A stretch of 64,000 bases of DNA, from positions 1,536,501-1,600,500 of the forward strand of contig CAMXCT020000113.1 in NCBI GenBank assembly GCA_947184155.2, given 5' to 3'. The position numbers were made by a program, and so were the translations under genes. Each line of letters begins with the position of its first letter. The stretch's first letter is position 1. This DNA is from Cladocopium goreaui (lineage: Eukaryota; Sar; Dinophyceae; Suessiales; Symbiodiniaceae). This document shows positions 1 to 9,800 of the stretch, one piece after another. The notes beneath the pieces were generated by a model, which did no database searches, had not been told where the DNA came from, and saw only the letters and a list, made by a program, of their open reading frames with translations.

Positions 1-2
1 CA

Positions 3-3000
3 AAGGACAAGGAGATCTTCATTGCCCAGGAAGACAGTGAGACACCAAATGAGGCCACTGAACTTGAAGTACCAGGCAACGATGACTTCTTAGAGGTCAT
101 GGAAGCAGTCGCCACTCAAGCTCAAGAACAGAGTGACTATGAGTCTGAGGATGCATTGGAGGTGTTCGAGAACTACTCTAGCATTCGAAAAAAGATGCAG
201 GAGAAGAAGACCTCTCGTGGCTTCAGACAAGTGAACACGACTGAGAAACAATGGAAGCTTGAAGGAAGCGTTCAAGGAAAGCTGTCACTCTTGAAGGCAA
301 AGACCAGATGTCATCACTGCAGGAGAATGGGTCATTGGAAGAAGGAATGCCCGCTTCGACAAAATCAAGGCAAGAAGAGCGAAGGAGGCCAGAAGGAGGT
401 CCACATTGTAGAGAGCTACAGTGATGACGAGGCCTTCTTCGAGAGCTATGTCCTAGACGAGGTCAAGGGCAAGGACTATGAGCAGGAGTACCACGGGTAC
501 CAGGAGACTGACACCAAGACCAAGACGGAGACACAGAAAGACCAGGGTGCCAAGAGGAATCGAGACATATGGGTCTTAGACAAGGAAATGGGTGTCTTGG
601 AACGCATCCATCAGAAAGAAAGGAAGGGACTTTTCACACCACATGGAGTCAAAGATCTTCCTATCGCCATGGAGGAATTCTCGGGCGAACGGGAGACAAT
701 CATGATCAATGTGGCCACCGGAGAAAAGAGTGTCATCAAGGACAACTACCATACGACCAGAGTGCCCCATCAGAAGATGGACTACAACTGGTGTGGAAAG
801 ACAAAACTCTACCTGAAGACCATGGACCAGTCCAAGAAGTCAAGTACCTCGACTAAGGTGGTGGATCCAGATGCTCAGCTGCGACTTTTTGAACATGAAG
901 TACTGAGCGCAATTCATGAGGGGGCGCAGCCAGTTTTTTCCAAGTCTGACCAGGCAGCAACCCTGGATTCTCACGCAGTTCCCGACACGGCATGTCGCCG
1001 TACGCTGATCGGTGATTATGTGCTGTCATTGCTTGAGTCTAGGTTGAATGAGAAGGGTCTCATTGTGACTAGGCGTAGAGAAGTTAATGAATTCCGTTTT
1101 GGGAACGCGGGGATTTTGAAGTCTTGTGAAGTAGCTAGCATACCGGTTACTATTGGGGAAAGACATGTGGTTGTCAATGCAGCAGTTTTGCCTGAACCAG
1201 GCAGCCGAACACCGTTTCTCTTTTCAAAAGAACTGTTGAAGAGTTTGGAATGTATTCTTGATACTACTACTGATGAGATGGTCTTCAAAAGAATCAACCA
1301 GCGAGTGAAGATGGGGAAGACAGAAAGGGGCCACTACGCAATACCAATACTGCCACGAGAGTTCATCTACAAGAAGCCGTCAGCGGTTCAAGGTGAAGAG
1401 ACTGCCTCGAGGAAATCTGAGTGCCATGTATCGCACGCAGGAAGTGCCAATGACACCACTGGCACAAGAGTTGATGAACGGGCTCATCGTGGAAGACAAG
1501 ATCGACATGACCCAGGAAGAGATCGATCGCTACAGCGATCACGAGGAAGACGAGCCAATGAAGCCAGTTCATGGACAGGAAGTGATGAAGGCCGGCAAGT
1601 ACAAGAACACTCACAACATGGAGTATGCCTACACTCAGGACAAGAAGCATCTGAAGTGGGTGCGCTCCAACATCCAGCCACAGGGTTCAAGTCCAGAGAT
1701 GAGGCGTTACCGCCTCTATGTGGAGATGAGAGACCAGAAGAAGAGTCAGAGACTCTTGAGCCGAATGGAACAGCAGCGTCCAGTTGCTCCTCAACCCAAG
1801 ACCCATGTGGCAGCAATGACCACAGCCAAGGCGAAGGCAAAGTCAGTGGAACCACCAGCGAGCTCAAGACGTCGAGAGAGAGAGGGAGAAGGATGGTCTC
1901 ACGAGATGACAGCGATGGAGATGGACTACGACGAGTACAAGACATGGGCATTTCTGGACGAGCTAGAGAAGGAAAAGAACCAAGAGCAGCAGAATCAGAT
2001 GTGGCAGGAGATCGTCACACATGTGGCAGAGCAGAACCCAGAGAAGGCACAGAAGATGATGCAGGTGTCCGAGATCATGGGCATTCACATGGCATGGAAG
2101 ATGTTCAAGGCAGTCGAGGAAAAATAGAGCCACTGGAGGAAGTGAGCAGAAGTGTGATAGAAGCGGGGCTGGACAAGATTGAGCGGGAAGCTCAAAAATG
2201 TAGATGTGATGTGATGATTATTAGCCAAACCTCCCTATCACAGCATGAGGTGGCGGAGATTTTCTCTGTTCCACGAGTAAGTCAAGCAGCTGCAGCTGTG
2301 GGACTGAAGTGTGGGCCGTCGTATGACATACTTACCGGTGTTGACTTGCGCGACAAAAAGGAGCGTGACCGAGTGCGGGAGGAACTTAGGGTGAGAAAGC
2401 CAAAGCTACTGGTGGTGTGTCCACCATGCGGGCCCTTTTCCCCACTCCAAAATTTGAGAAAACACTGGGATACCAAGGAATGGTTGAAACAACTTTATGA
2501 AGGGAAAATCTTTCTGAGATACGCTGCACAGCTGATTCAGGACCAAATGGACAGGGGTGACATCTTTGTTTTTGAGCATCCCTTGAGAGCGAAGTCATGG
2601 AATGATGTTTGCATGCAAAGGCTCTTGAAAAATGACCAGGTGCACAGGGTTGCGGCTGACCAGTGTATGTTTGGTTTGAAAGACAGAATCAGCAAAAGAC
2701 GTCATAGAAAAAGTACGGGTATCATGACTAACAGTAAACATGTGGCTCAAGAAATGGAACTGAAGTGCAGTCAAGACCATGAACATGAACCAATCATGGG
2801 ACAGGTGCGGATCGGAGGACAATGGGTGTCTCGTTCAAAGCTGGCTCAAGAGTACCCCCAACAATTTGTCAAGGCTCTTTTAAGGGGTTTTCTGAGGGAC
2901 ATGCATGAGAGAGAACAGAGTCATGTAGTTCATTGTGTCTTGACGGTCGAAGGGTTGGACGAAAACAAACAAGACGACAAACGGATTGCTGTGTTGCTGA

Positions 3001-4640
3001 AACGATGTCATGAAAACCTTGGACACCCTTCCACACCACGGTTCATTGGAATGCTGAAAGCTGCTAGGGCTACGGAAAAATGTATCCAAATCGCTAAGGG
3101 TCTTAGGTGCACGACATGTGAACAGTTCCAACAACAGAAATCTCACCATGTTTCCAAAGCCACCCCCATTTATCATTTCAATGATGTGGTTGCCATGGAT
3201 ACGTTTGAAGTTGAGCTTTCTAGGAGAAAGTTGAAAGTGTTGAACATCATTGACCTGGCCACCCATTTCCAGATGTGTGTTCCCTTATGGAAAGGAATTG
3301 AAATCAAAAGGATTAGGAAGGCATACAGGTGTTTCTGGAAACGTTGGGCGGGGCCCCCCAAAAAGGTGATTACCGATGGTGGGGGAGAGTTTGGACAAGA
3401 GTGGACGGACATGTTGTTTAGGGACGGGTCAATACATGAGACTACAGCAGCCTACAGTCCGTGGCAGAACGGAGTATGCGAACGTGCAGGAGCAACTTGG
3501 CAGACGGCTTTTCAAAAAGGGTTACTGGAAGTTGACCCCCAAAGTAAAGAGGAAACCGAAGAGCTTGCCGACCAAATAACTAATGCACGTAACACCTTGG
3601 TTAGAAAAGAGGGATACTCTCCATGTCAGCATGTGCTTGGACAAGATGTGAGAATACCTGGATCCATTCTCATGATCGACAGAAATGAACAAATGGAGTC
3701 TGCTCTTGAACAAGGAGAGAAGACACATGAAAGAGCACATAGGATCAGAATGGCAGCCAGGAAGGCGTTTTTGGAAGTAGACAGTGAAGACAGGTTGCGT
3801 AGGGCACTTAGTCACAGAACCCGACCACAGAGAGGGCCTTTTTCGCCAGGCCAAGAAGTTTTAATTTGGAGAAAGGGTCGTGGGCAAACAAAGTGTCACT
3901 GGCAAGGACCTGGGAGAGTTGTTGGAGTGCACTCGGACAAGGTGTGGGTTGCGTTTGGTGCCAAGATATACCGTTGTTGTCCTGAACAAGTTAGGCATCA
4001 GAGTAGAGAAGTGCAAGACTTGGCAAGGTGGATTCCAGAAAACTTGAGAATCCACAGAAACAATCTGAGAGAGAGGGGGGCAGGAAATGTCGTGGAATTA
4101 GACCGACAGCCTAAGCCTCCTGACTCAGAGCATGAACATGACATGGACGTTGATGGAGGTCAAGACATGAGCATGAACATGGAACATGACATGCATGAGT
4201 TTGGTGACAGGCAAATGCAAGAACGGCACTGGCCACAGGAACATCATGTGGACAGTGATCAAATCATGGACACTCCAGAATCTCCCGCACGGACCATGTA
4301 CAGTCCGAGCATGGGTGTGTCAGTGAACCAAGAGCAGGAGAGTCAAGGATCGGACATGCAGACTGAGGACAAAGATCCAATGATGGAAAATGACACACAT
4401 GGCATGGAACAACATGACACGGGACAGCATGGCATGGAAAGGCATGGCATGGAACAGCATGTGGAGCAAGAGACGGGACAGCAGGGTTCACAGCCTTCAC
4501 ATAGCATGCAGAGACCAGGTAATGAGCCAGCACTTGAATATGGACCAGTAAGGACGACAAAGCTTACTGAAGCTATGAGAAAAAGCCTGGACAACCTGGA
4601 TTTTGGAAGACCACGACATGACACACCAGAAACCAAGTGA
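3..4640 (+). CDS. copia gag-protease-integrase polyprotein (partial, open at 5' end)
   Basis: This polyprotein would package RNA, cut itself and insert the cDNA copy. The frame is open from the window edge; the first Met inside is at 99 (numbering from it below). A CCHC zinc knuckle (C-x2-C-x4-H-x4-C) lies at residues 71-84. A retroviral-type aspartic protease has its catalytic Asp in VPDTACRRTL (D296). A PPC/EHP methyltransferase-like module covers about nt 2250-2900. An HHCC-type zinc region (HENLGHPS ... CTTCEQ) starts near nt 3010. The integrase catalytic residues are D1034 (AMDTFE), D1093 (ITDGGGEF) and E1128 (NGVCERAG), with the last two 35 residues apart as in DDE integrases. The tail is Met/His/Gln-rich. 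Between about 1390 and 2127 this frame is Arg/Ser-rich and probably not the one used. The stop at 4640 precedes RT, which continues in another frame. Confidence 0.85.
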   Translation, partial: KDKEIFIAQEDSETPNEATELEVPGNDDFLEVMEAVATQAQEQSDYESEDALEVFENYSSIRKKMQEKKTSRGFRQVNTTEKQWKLEGSVQGKLSLLKAKTRCHHCRRMGHWKKECPLRQNQGKKSEGGQKEVHIVESYSDDEAFFESYVLDEVKGKDYEQEYHGYQETDTKTKTETQKDQGAKRNRDIWVLDKEMGVLERIHQKERKGLFTPHGVKDLPIAMEEFSGERETIMINVATGEKSVIKDNYHTTRVPHQKMDYNWCGKTKLYLKTMDQSKKSSTSTKVVDPDAQLRLFEHEVLSAIHEGAQPVFSKSDQAATLDSHAVPDTACRRTLIGDYVLSLLESRLNEKGLIVTRRREVNEFRFGNAGILKSCEVASIPVTIGERHVVVNAAVLPEPGSRTPFLFSKELLKSLECILDTTTDEMVFKRINQRVKMGKTERGHYAIPILPREFIYKKPSAVQGEETASRKSECHVSHAGSANDTTGTRVDERAHRGRQDRHDPGRDRSLQRSRGRRANEASSWTGSDEGRQVQEHSQHGVCLHSGQEASEVGALQHPATGFKSRDEALPPLCGDERPEEESETLEPNGTAASSCSSTQDPCGSNDHSQGEGKVSGTTSELKTSRERGRRMVSRDDSDGDGLRRVQDMGISGRAREGKEPRAAESDVAGDRHTCGRAEPREGTEDDAGVRDHGHSHGMEDVQGSRGKIEPLEEVSRSVIEAGLDKIEREAQKCRCDVMIISQTSLSQHEVAEIFSVPRVSQAAAAVGLKCGPSYDILTGVDLRDKKERDRVREELRVRKPKLLVVCPPCGPFSPLQNLRKHWDTKEWLKQLYEGKIFLRYAAQLIQDQMDRGDIFVFEHPLRAKSWNDVCMQRLLKNDQVHRVAADQCMFGLKDRISKRRHRKSTGIMTNSKHVAQEMELKCSQDHEHEPIMGQVRIGGQWVSRSKLAQEYPQQFVKALLRGFLRDMHEREQSHVVHCVLTVEGLDENKQDDKRIAVLLKRCHENLGHPSTPRFIGMLKAARATEKCIQIAKGLRCTTCEQFQQQKSHHVSKATPIYHFNDVVAMDTFEVELSRRKLKVLNIIDLATHFQMCVPLWKGIEIKRIRKAYRCFWKRWAGPPKKVITDGGGEFGQEWTDMLFRDGSIHETTAAYSPWQNGVCERAGATWQTAFQKGLLEVDPQSKEETEELADQITNARNTLVRKEGYSPCQHVLGQDVRIPGSILMIDRNEQMESALEQGEKTHERAHRIRMAARKAFLEVDSEDRLRRALSHRTRPQRGPFSPGQEVLIWRKGRGQTKCHWQGPGRVVGVHSDKVWVAFGAKIYRCCPEQVRHQSREVQDLARWIPENLRIHRNNLRERGAGNVVELDRQPKPPDSEHEHDMDVDGGQDMSMNMEHDMHEFGDRQMQERHWPQEHHVDSDQIMDTPESPARTMYSPSMGVSVNQEQESQGSDMQTEDKDPMMENDTHGMEQHDTGQHGMERHGMEQHVEQETGQQGSQPSHSMQRPGNEPALEYGPVRTTKLTEAMRKSLDNLDFGRPRHDTPETK
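1393..2127 (+). CDS. copia internal segment in the +1 frame (linker after protease)
   Basis: This segment overlaps the longer polyprotein frame but reads more like real protein: rich in Met, Glu, Lys and Gln, with helical stretches such as EYKTWAFLDELEKEKNQEQ, whereas frame 0 here is Arg/Ser/Gly-rich low complexity. It begins just after the protease (IYKKPSAVQ) and stops at 2127, where frame 0 resumes convincingly as the methyltransferase-like module. The simplest reading is two compensating frame changes in one polyprotein, from indels or from ribosomal frameshifting. I do not recognise a domain in it. Start and end of the used part are uncertain by tens of bases. Confidence 0.55.
   Translation: MKRLPRGNLSAMYRTQEVPMTPLAQELMNGLIVEDKIDMTQEEIDRYSDHEEDEPMKPVHGQEVMKAGKYKNTHNMEYAYTQDKKHLKWVRSNIQPQGSSPEMRRYRLYVEMRDQKKSQRLLSRMEQQRPVAPQPKTHVAAMTTAKAKAKSVEPPASSRRREREGEGWSHEMTAMEMDYDEYKTWAFLDELEKEKNQEQQNQMWQEIVTHVAEQNPEKAQKMMQVSEIMGIHMAWKMFKAVEEK
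2250..2900 (+). other. PPC/EHP methyltransferase-like module inside the copia polyprotein
   Basis: Visible order: a Rossmann-like start (EIFSVPRVSQAAAAVGL), a D-L acidic strand (TGVDLRD), a PPC loop (VVCPPCGPFSPLQ, nt about 2412-2445), FVFEHP (about 2565-2582), DQCMFGL (about 2658), KSTGIMTNS (about 2710) and a final EYPQQF (about 2850). The PPC loop followed by an acidic E-x-P strand recalls motifs IV and VI of cytosine-5 methyltransferases (PPCQ and ENV), but the second motif reads EHP and the family match is inference. The same succession of motifs occurs twice more in this window, in a TIR element (35,766-36,512) and in a LINE (43.7-44.6 kb). It could be a diverged DNA methyltransferase or another Rossmann-fold enzyme. 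Confidence 0.6.
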
Positions 4641-5370
4641 TCATGCTGCGAATGATGCGTTTGAGTGTGAGTTGTTGCATGACACATACTTGCGTAGGAA
4701 ACTTGAGGAGTGTGCTACTTGTCATGTTAGTGATGATGTGTTCATGGCCACTGTGAAAAAGGCAGGTAGGAAGGAGATCAACATCAAGAAACTGAACAAT
4801 GACAGACTAGATGAACTGGTCAATGCAAAGGCCAAAGAGTGGGCGAAGATGATTGACTCCGGAGCTGTTAAAGTGCATGTTGGAGAAGCTGCAAGGAGAC
4901 TGGTAGAAACGCATGGCGGAAAAAGGTTACTTGAGAGTAGGTACGTGTACACCACGTCTGATGGAAAAGACACTGGGCCCTTGAAAGCAAGGTGGTGTAT
5001 AAGAGGTTACCTTGACCCTGACATACTTGACCTTGCAACCGCCGCACCAACCTTGTCACCCGAGGGGTTTGCTACAGCCGTCCAAATGATTACCTCAAAG
5101 AAATGGAAAATGAAGATCGCAGACATTGAAGCTGCCTTCTTGAGAGGTGATGATATGAAAAGGACACAAGGCAAGGTGCTAGTAAAAGTACCGAGTGATG
5201 GCATACCCGGAGTTGACAGTGAGTCAGTCATAGAACTGATAAAACCAGTATATGGGTTGGCAGACGCACCACGACTGTGGTGGAAGTCACTGACGAAGAC
5301 ACTGGGAGAACTGGGAATGCGACAGTTAAAGCTGGATAGTTGTTTTTCACTACTGGGACCCCGAAACTAA
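4603..5370 (+). CDS. copia reverse transcriptase, N-terminal part
   Basis: This is the N-terminal half of a copia RT in frame 1, overlapping the end of the integrase frame by 38 bases. Recognisable copia RT blocks are KARWCIRGYLDPD, the motif A region KMKIADIEAAFLRGD near nt 5125, and IELIKPVYGLADAPRLWW, which corresponds to the copia LKKALYGLKQAPRAW block. The frame stops at 5370 (LGPRN), but the next frame carries FHYWDPETN directly across the stop, so a one-base frame change near 5340 separates it from the catalytic VDD box. This copy therefore cannot make an uninterrupted RT without frameshifting. Confidence 0.85.
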   Translation: MEDHDMTHQKPSDHAANDAFECELLHDTYLRRKLEECATCHVSDDVFMATVKKAGRKEINIKKLNNDRLDELVNAKAKEWAKMIDSGAVKVHVGEAARRLVETHGGKRLLESRYVYTTSDGKDTGPLKARWCIRGYLDPDILDLATAAPTLSPEGFATAVQMITSKKWKMKIADIEAAFLRGDDMKRTQGKVLVKVPSDGIPGVDSESVIELIKPVYGLADAPRLWWKSLTKTLGELGMRQLKLDSCFSLLGPRN

Positions 5371-5371
5371 C

Positions 5372-6439
5372 GTGTTGGATGGAATTATTGCGTTTCATGT
5401 GGATGATCTGATAATTGGTGGCAGTGAAAAGTTTTATGATGATGTTTTTGGGAAACTGCAGTCGAAATATCCTTTCAAACATGTGAAAGACAAACAGGGT
5501 GAGTTTTTGGGTAAACAATTGGTTCAATGTGATGATGGGACTTTGTGTATCCAACAAAAGGAATATGCGAGTGCCATGGCATGTATTCCTGTGTCAAAAG
5601 AGAGAAGGCGAGAAAAAGAAAGTCCCATCACGGAGAACGAGAGGGGACAAATGCGTGCAGTGCTTGGTGAAATCAATTGGTTGGTTTCTGGAAGCCGACC
5701 TGACCTAGCTGCTTCATGCTCACTTCTTCAACAAAGAGTGTCAAAAGCTGTTGTTGGTGATTTGATTGAGGTTAACAAGGTTGTTTCTCAGGTTCATGAT
5801 CATTCCAACGCTGAAATCAAGATTCTTCCTATTCCTATTCAAAACTTGGAAATTGGGGTTTGGTCTGATGCGTCTTTTGCAAATGCTGAAGCACACAAAA
5901 GTCAGGGAGGGTATATGGTTTGCGCAGTGGAAAAAGGGCTCAAAGAAAATAAGTGGTCAAAAGTCTCTCCATGGAGATGGCGTAGCTTCAAGCAGGACCG
6001 ACAAACTGCTTCGACTCTGGCAGCACAGTTATTGACTATGTCAAGGGCAGTGGCTGAGGCGAAATGGTTACGATCAATGTGGACAGAAATGACGTGTCCA
6101 TCATATACCCTGGAGAGTGACAGAGAACTCACGAAACAAACTGCTATCGTGCTCTCAATAGACAGCAGGCCTGCATATGATCACTTGCATGGACAAGTCA
6201 TGACAATCAAGGACAAGAGGCTGGCAATTGAGATGCTTCTGATGAAACAAGACATTGGGAGCGAAAATGTGCTGGTAAAATGGCTTCCTGCAGATCTGAT
6301 GATAGTAGATGGACTGACAAAGTTAGGTGCACCTATGATGCTGCTTCGGAGAGTGTTACGAGAAGGCAGAGTGATACTACAAGAGAATGATGAGATGACC
6401 AAATGGGCCGGCAAACTTCAAAAGAAACTCAAAAGTTGA
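5372..6439 (+). CDS. copia reverse transcriptase C-terminus and RNase H
   Basis: This continues the RT in frame 2. The catalytic box is AFHVDDLIIGG (the copia V-D-D, nt about 5396-5420). GEINWLVSGSRPDL matches the copia GxLxYL...RPD block. RNase H follows: VWSDASFAN (first Asp), then RQTASTLAAQLLTMSRAVAEAKW in place of the usual STAEAE block, SIDSRPAYD, and the terminal VKWLPADLMIVDGLTK, which matches the copia ...VADILTK end. The protein stops at 6439 close to a purine-rich tract. No recognisable host domain is fused. Confidence 0.85.
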   Translation: MLDGIIAFHVDDLIIGGSEKFYDDVFGKLQSKYPFKHVKDKQGEFLGKQLVQCDDGTLCIQQKEYASAMACIPVSKERRREKESPITENERGQMRAVLGEINWLVSGSRPDLAASCSLLQQRVSKAVVGDLIEVNKVVSQVHDHSNAEIKILPIPIQNLEIGVWSDASFANAEAHKSQGGYMVCAVEKGLKENKWSKVSPWRWRSFKQDRQTASTLAAQLLTMSRAVAEAKWLRSMWTEMTCPSYTLESDRELTKQTAIVLSIDSRPAYDHLHGQVMTIKDKRLAIEMLLMKQDIGSENVLVKWLPADLMIVDGLTKLGAPMMLLRRVLREGRVILQENDEMTKWAGKLQKKLKS

Positions 6440-6511
6440 TTCTTTTCTGTTGTTTTTGTGTTTGGTGCTGTTGTTTTGTGTGAAAAATGGAAAGAGAGAC
6501 GGTGAAGCGTG

Positions 6512-6563
6512 TAGAGAATCCATTAGGGGACGTGTGAAATGTACATGTCAGTCGGATTCTCTA
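6512..6563. repeat. perfect 10-bp inverted repeat downstream of copia pol
   Basis: TAGAGAATCC (6512-6521) and GGATTCTCTA (6554-6563) are exact reverse complements 32 bases apart, about 75 bases after the copia stop codon and just after a purine-rich tract. The position suggests a structure at the start of the 3' LTR or in the transcript leader/terminator, but the LTR itself is not defined here. Confidence 0.6.
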
Positions 6564-6782
6564 ACATGAACTTATGTGGACATCTGGGCACGAGCCCCCT
6601 TAGCATAGCCGACGATCAACCAAAAGGCGCGATGGATCTACCACCTGTGTACCATAGTTGAGGTGCACAATGATGCCAATCCCTATTTAGCTGGTCTATG
6701 CCTCCATGTTTGATGATGTTGATTACATTCTGTAGGGTTTAGCATGTTTTTGCCCTTATTTTTCTTGGTTTAGCCCTGGCAT

Positions 6783-6881
6783 GCTGTGGCCCAACCCCTG
6801 CATCAACCGGCCCAACTGGTCCAACCGGTCCACCACGTCCTGGTTCAAAGATGCCACACGGGCCTCTTTGGCTGCCACTGC
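6783..6881 (-). CDS. coiled-coil exon
   Basis: On the - strand, after an acceptor ggcag at 6882-6886, the frame reads AVAAKEARVASLNQDVVDR followed by LDQLGRLMQGLG, an amphipathic helix with Leu/Val heptad spacing. The surrounding sequence on both sides is AT-rich and full of stops. It appears to be one of the most 3' exons of the 6.8-16.9 kb gene. Confidence 0.45.
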
Positions 6882-9800
6882 CTGCCGAAATCCAACTTTG
6901 CAGTGGAGAATGTCCATTCTATACCTATTGGATCCAATTGGGTAGACCATCCCCAAAATCATCATACATGGGTATAAACCATTATTAATTATTGCTTCAC
7001 CAACGTTAGTTCCAATAAACAATCCTTCAACCTCCAGCCGCGCAGCTCAGCTCCGCCTCATGCGCCTCCGCTCGCCCTGCCAGGGCTTCGTAGAGTTCGG
7101 CGCGGAGCCTGGGAGGGAAATCGAGGGGTCCATAGGGGCCCTGGAATTTCGATGATTTTGACCCCATCCAATGCTTGGAAGTCTGGGGAATGTTGGAAAA
7201 CACCTACTAACGATGGAAAAACAAAGGGGACTCAACGGAAAAAAACATGTTCTAATTGAACAACTCAAAAAAATGTGAGAACATGCCAGGAAATTTGCGT
7301 AATTAGAGTATCTACAGTCATTTTGAGCTTTGAGCTATGGAGATTGCAGTGGGCGTGCCTTCAAACCACTCCCCAGAGTCTCAAACAGAGCGATCTGATG
7401 ATCTGGGTATAGTCGATTTTTTTTGACAAGTGCCACCCTTAAACTATTTGTTTGATCCACTAAATCTTCCTTATCCATCCTTATCCACATTTTTTCCTAT
7501 CCACCCCAAAGTCATATGTATATAATATAAATTTTGCTGGCGGATTTCCCCTCTTCCCTGCCCAGAAGCTCCACTGAGTTCTCACGCCTCTCCGTCTCCG
7601 CGACCAGCTCCGCTTTCTTGGCCTCTGCCTTCGGTTTCAGTTGCGGCACCCCCGAAGATCCGCTGGTCGTTCGCCATATCAGCATGACAAATAGTATATG
7701 ACACACACACATATATATATATATGATATCATTTGATGTCCCAACATGTCATCCAATAGATATGGATGGTCATGACAAGATATGACATGTTTTATGTAGT
7801 TTTATGATGTTTTATGAACATGAGTTTTTTGAACATGACCAACATCCCCTGTGGTGGCAACGCCTGCAGCGAGGTGGTGTTCAACTGGCCCTGGAGCTCC
7901 TTGAACTTGCCATGGTGCTTGGGTGGTTGCTACGGATTGCTACCCAACAAGAATTGCTGCTTACTGGTGGTCCTGAAATGTATTGCTTATTGGGGATCAT
8001 CATCACATGTTGGGCAGGAAAATAACACATATATAGTTCAAACCAATTGATGGAATTACGGTCGGTTTGCAAGGGCACTTTCTGGGAAACTGTGGTTTTC
8101 ACCAGGAAATTGAACCCTCTCGTGCACATCTTCCCGGCGTAGAAATGCAAGAAACAAAATGCAACCTACCTCACAGCTTGAGTGATCCTTCTTCGCCAGA
8201 TGCCCTCGGCGAAATGATGCTGGATTCATCCGTTCAGTCGACATCATATTTTGACACGACTATTCAGAATTCATAAGATCCCAAAAGTACTTCCCGCGAG
8301 TCGACGGCAATTCCTCTTTTCCAAGCCAGTCCTGATGCTTGTCTCGGCTCAGGGCTGCCACTTGCTGAGCCCTCAGTTTCTGCCGATCCCCTTCGAAGGT
8401 GGACGGATGGGCTTATAATTCTATGGTGCTATGCCGGCTTCATTGTATTAAACAATACCATAAAGGTAAAGGATATATGATATATTTATATAATCCGAAT
8501 CACAGCACGTTCTTGAGCTGTTTCTCCCAAAGATCAAAGCGACCCAAACACCTAATCTCTCAAAATTCTAGTTGAAGAAGGATCTGATGGTCATCTTGCT
8601 CAAGGGAAAACACCAAGTACAAAAATTACTTTACTTCGTGTGATCCCCACCATGACATTTATACATGTTCTTACTGGCACATCTTCTGGCATTCTATCTG
8701 ACATATCTTCTGACATTCTATTTGGCATTCTATCTGGCATATCTTCTGGCATTCTATCTGTATCTTCTATTCTGGCATTCTATCTGGCATATCTTCTGGC
8801 ATTCTATCTGACATATCTTCTGACATTCTATTTGGCATTCTATCTGGCATATCTTCTGGCATATGATCTGGCATATCTTCTGGCATATCTTCTGGCATTC
8901 TATCTGGCAAATCTTCTGGCATTCTATCTGGCATATCTTCTGGCATTCTATCTGACATATCTTCTGGCATTCTATCTGGCATTCTATCTGGCATATATTC
9001 TGACATATCTTCTGGCATTCTATCTGGCATTCTATCTGGCATATCTTCTGGGCATATATATCTGGCATTCTATCTGGCAAATCTTCTGGCATTCTGGCAT
9101 ATCTTCTGGCATTCTATCTGACATATCTTCTGGCATATCTTCTGGCATATCTTCTGGCATTCTATCTGGCAAATCTGGCATTCTATCTGGCATATCTTCT
9201 GGCATTCTATTCTGACATATCTTCTGGCATTTCATATCTGGCATTCTATCTGGCATATCTTCTGGCATATATTCTGACATATCTTCTGGCATATCTATCT
9301 GGCATATCTTCTGGCATATTTTCTGGCATTCTACCTGGCAATCTTCTGGCACTCTATCTGACATTTTATCTTCCTACATGAGGTCCGGCAGGGAACACTT
9401 GGCGTGGATACTCGCGGTTGAGGTCCGGCAGGGAACACTGGGCGTGGATGGTCGTGGTTGAGGTCCGGCAGGGAACACTGGGCGTGGCTGGTCGTGGTTG
9501 AGGTCCGGCAGGGAACACTGGGCGTGGATGGTCGTGGTTGAGGTCCGGCAGAGAACACTGTGGATCGCGGGTCGCAGTTGGACGAGGACGACGAGGACGA
9601 CGAGGACGACAAGGAGGACGACGAGGACGACAAGGAGGACGAGGCGGAGAGGACGGGGCAGGAGGAGGCGGAGGAGGAGGAGGAGGACGAGGAGGAGGAG
9701 GAGGCGGAGAGGACGGGGCAGGAGGAGGCGGAGGAGGAGGAGCAGGAGGAGGAGGAGGAGGCAACTGACATAAAATCTAACAACCCTCACCTGGCAGGTG

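Larger units (their letters stand above)
1..6563 (+). mobile_element. Ty1/copia-type LTR retrotransposon, 5' end outside window
   Basis: The coding order zinc knuckle, aspartic protease, integrase, reverse transcriptase, RNase H is the Ty1/copia order (integrase before RT). The reading frame is open from base 3, so gag and the 5' LTR lie before the window. Coding ends at 6439. A purine-rich stretch near 6485-6502 (gaaagagagac) could be the polypurine tract, with a 3' LTR starting soon after, but without the 5' LTR its limits cannot be set. The coding region changes frame several times (frame 0, then 1, then 0, then 1, then 2), so this copy is either decayed or depends on frameshifting. A methyltransferase-like module sits between protease and integrase, which is not part of ordinary copia elements. 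Confidence 0.88.

Noticed and set aside
8640-9364. Long frames on both strands over the 12-bp minisatellite
   Set aside because: The unit length is a multiple of three, so stop-free frames are expected; the residues only repeat the unit.
9378-9575. Regularly spaced direct repeats as a CRISPR array
   Set aside because: Units are contiguous with no variable spacers, and the context is eukaryotic; the same holds for the 247- and 298-bp arrays.
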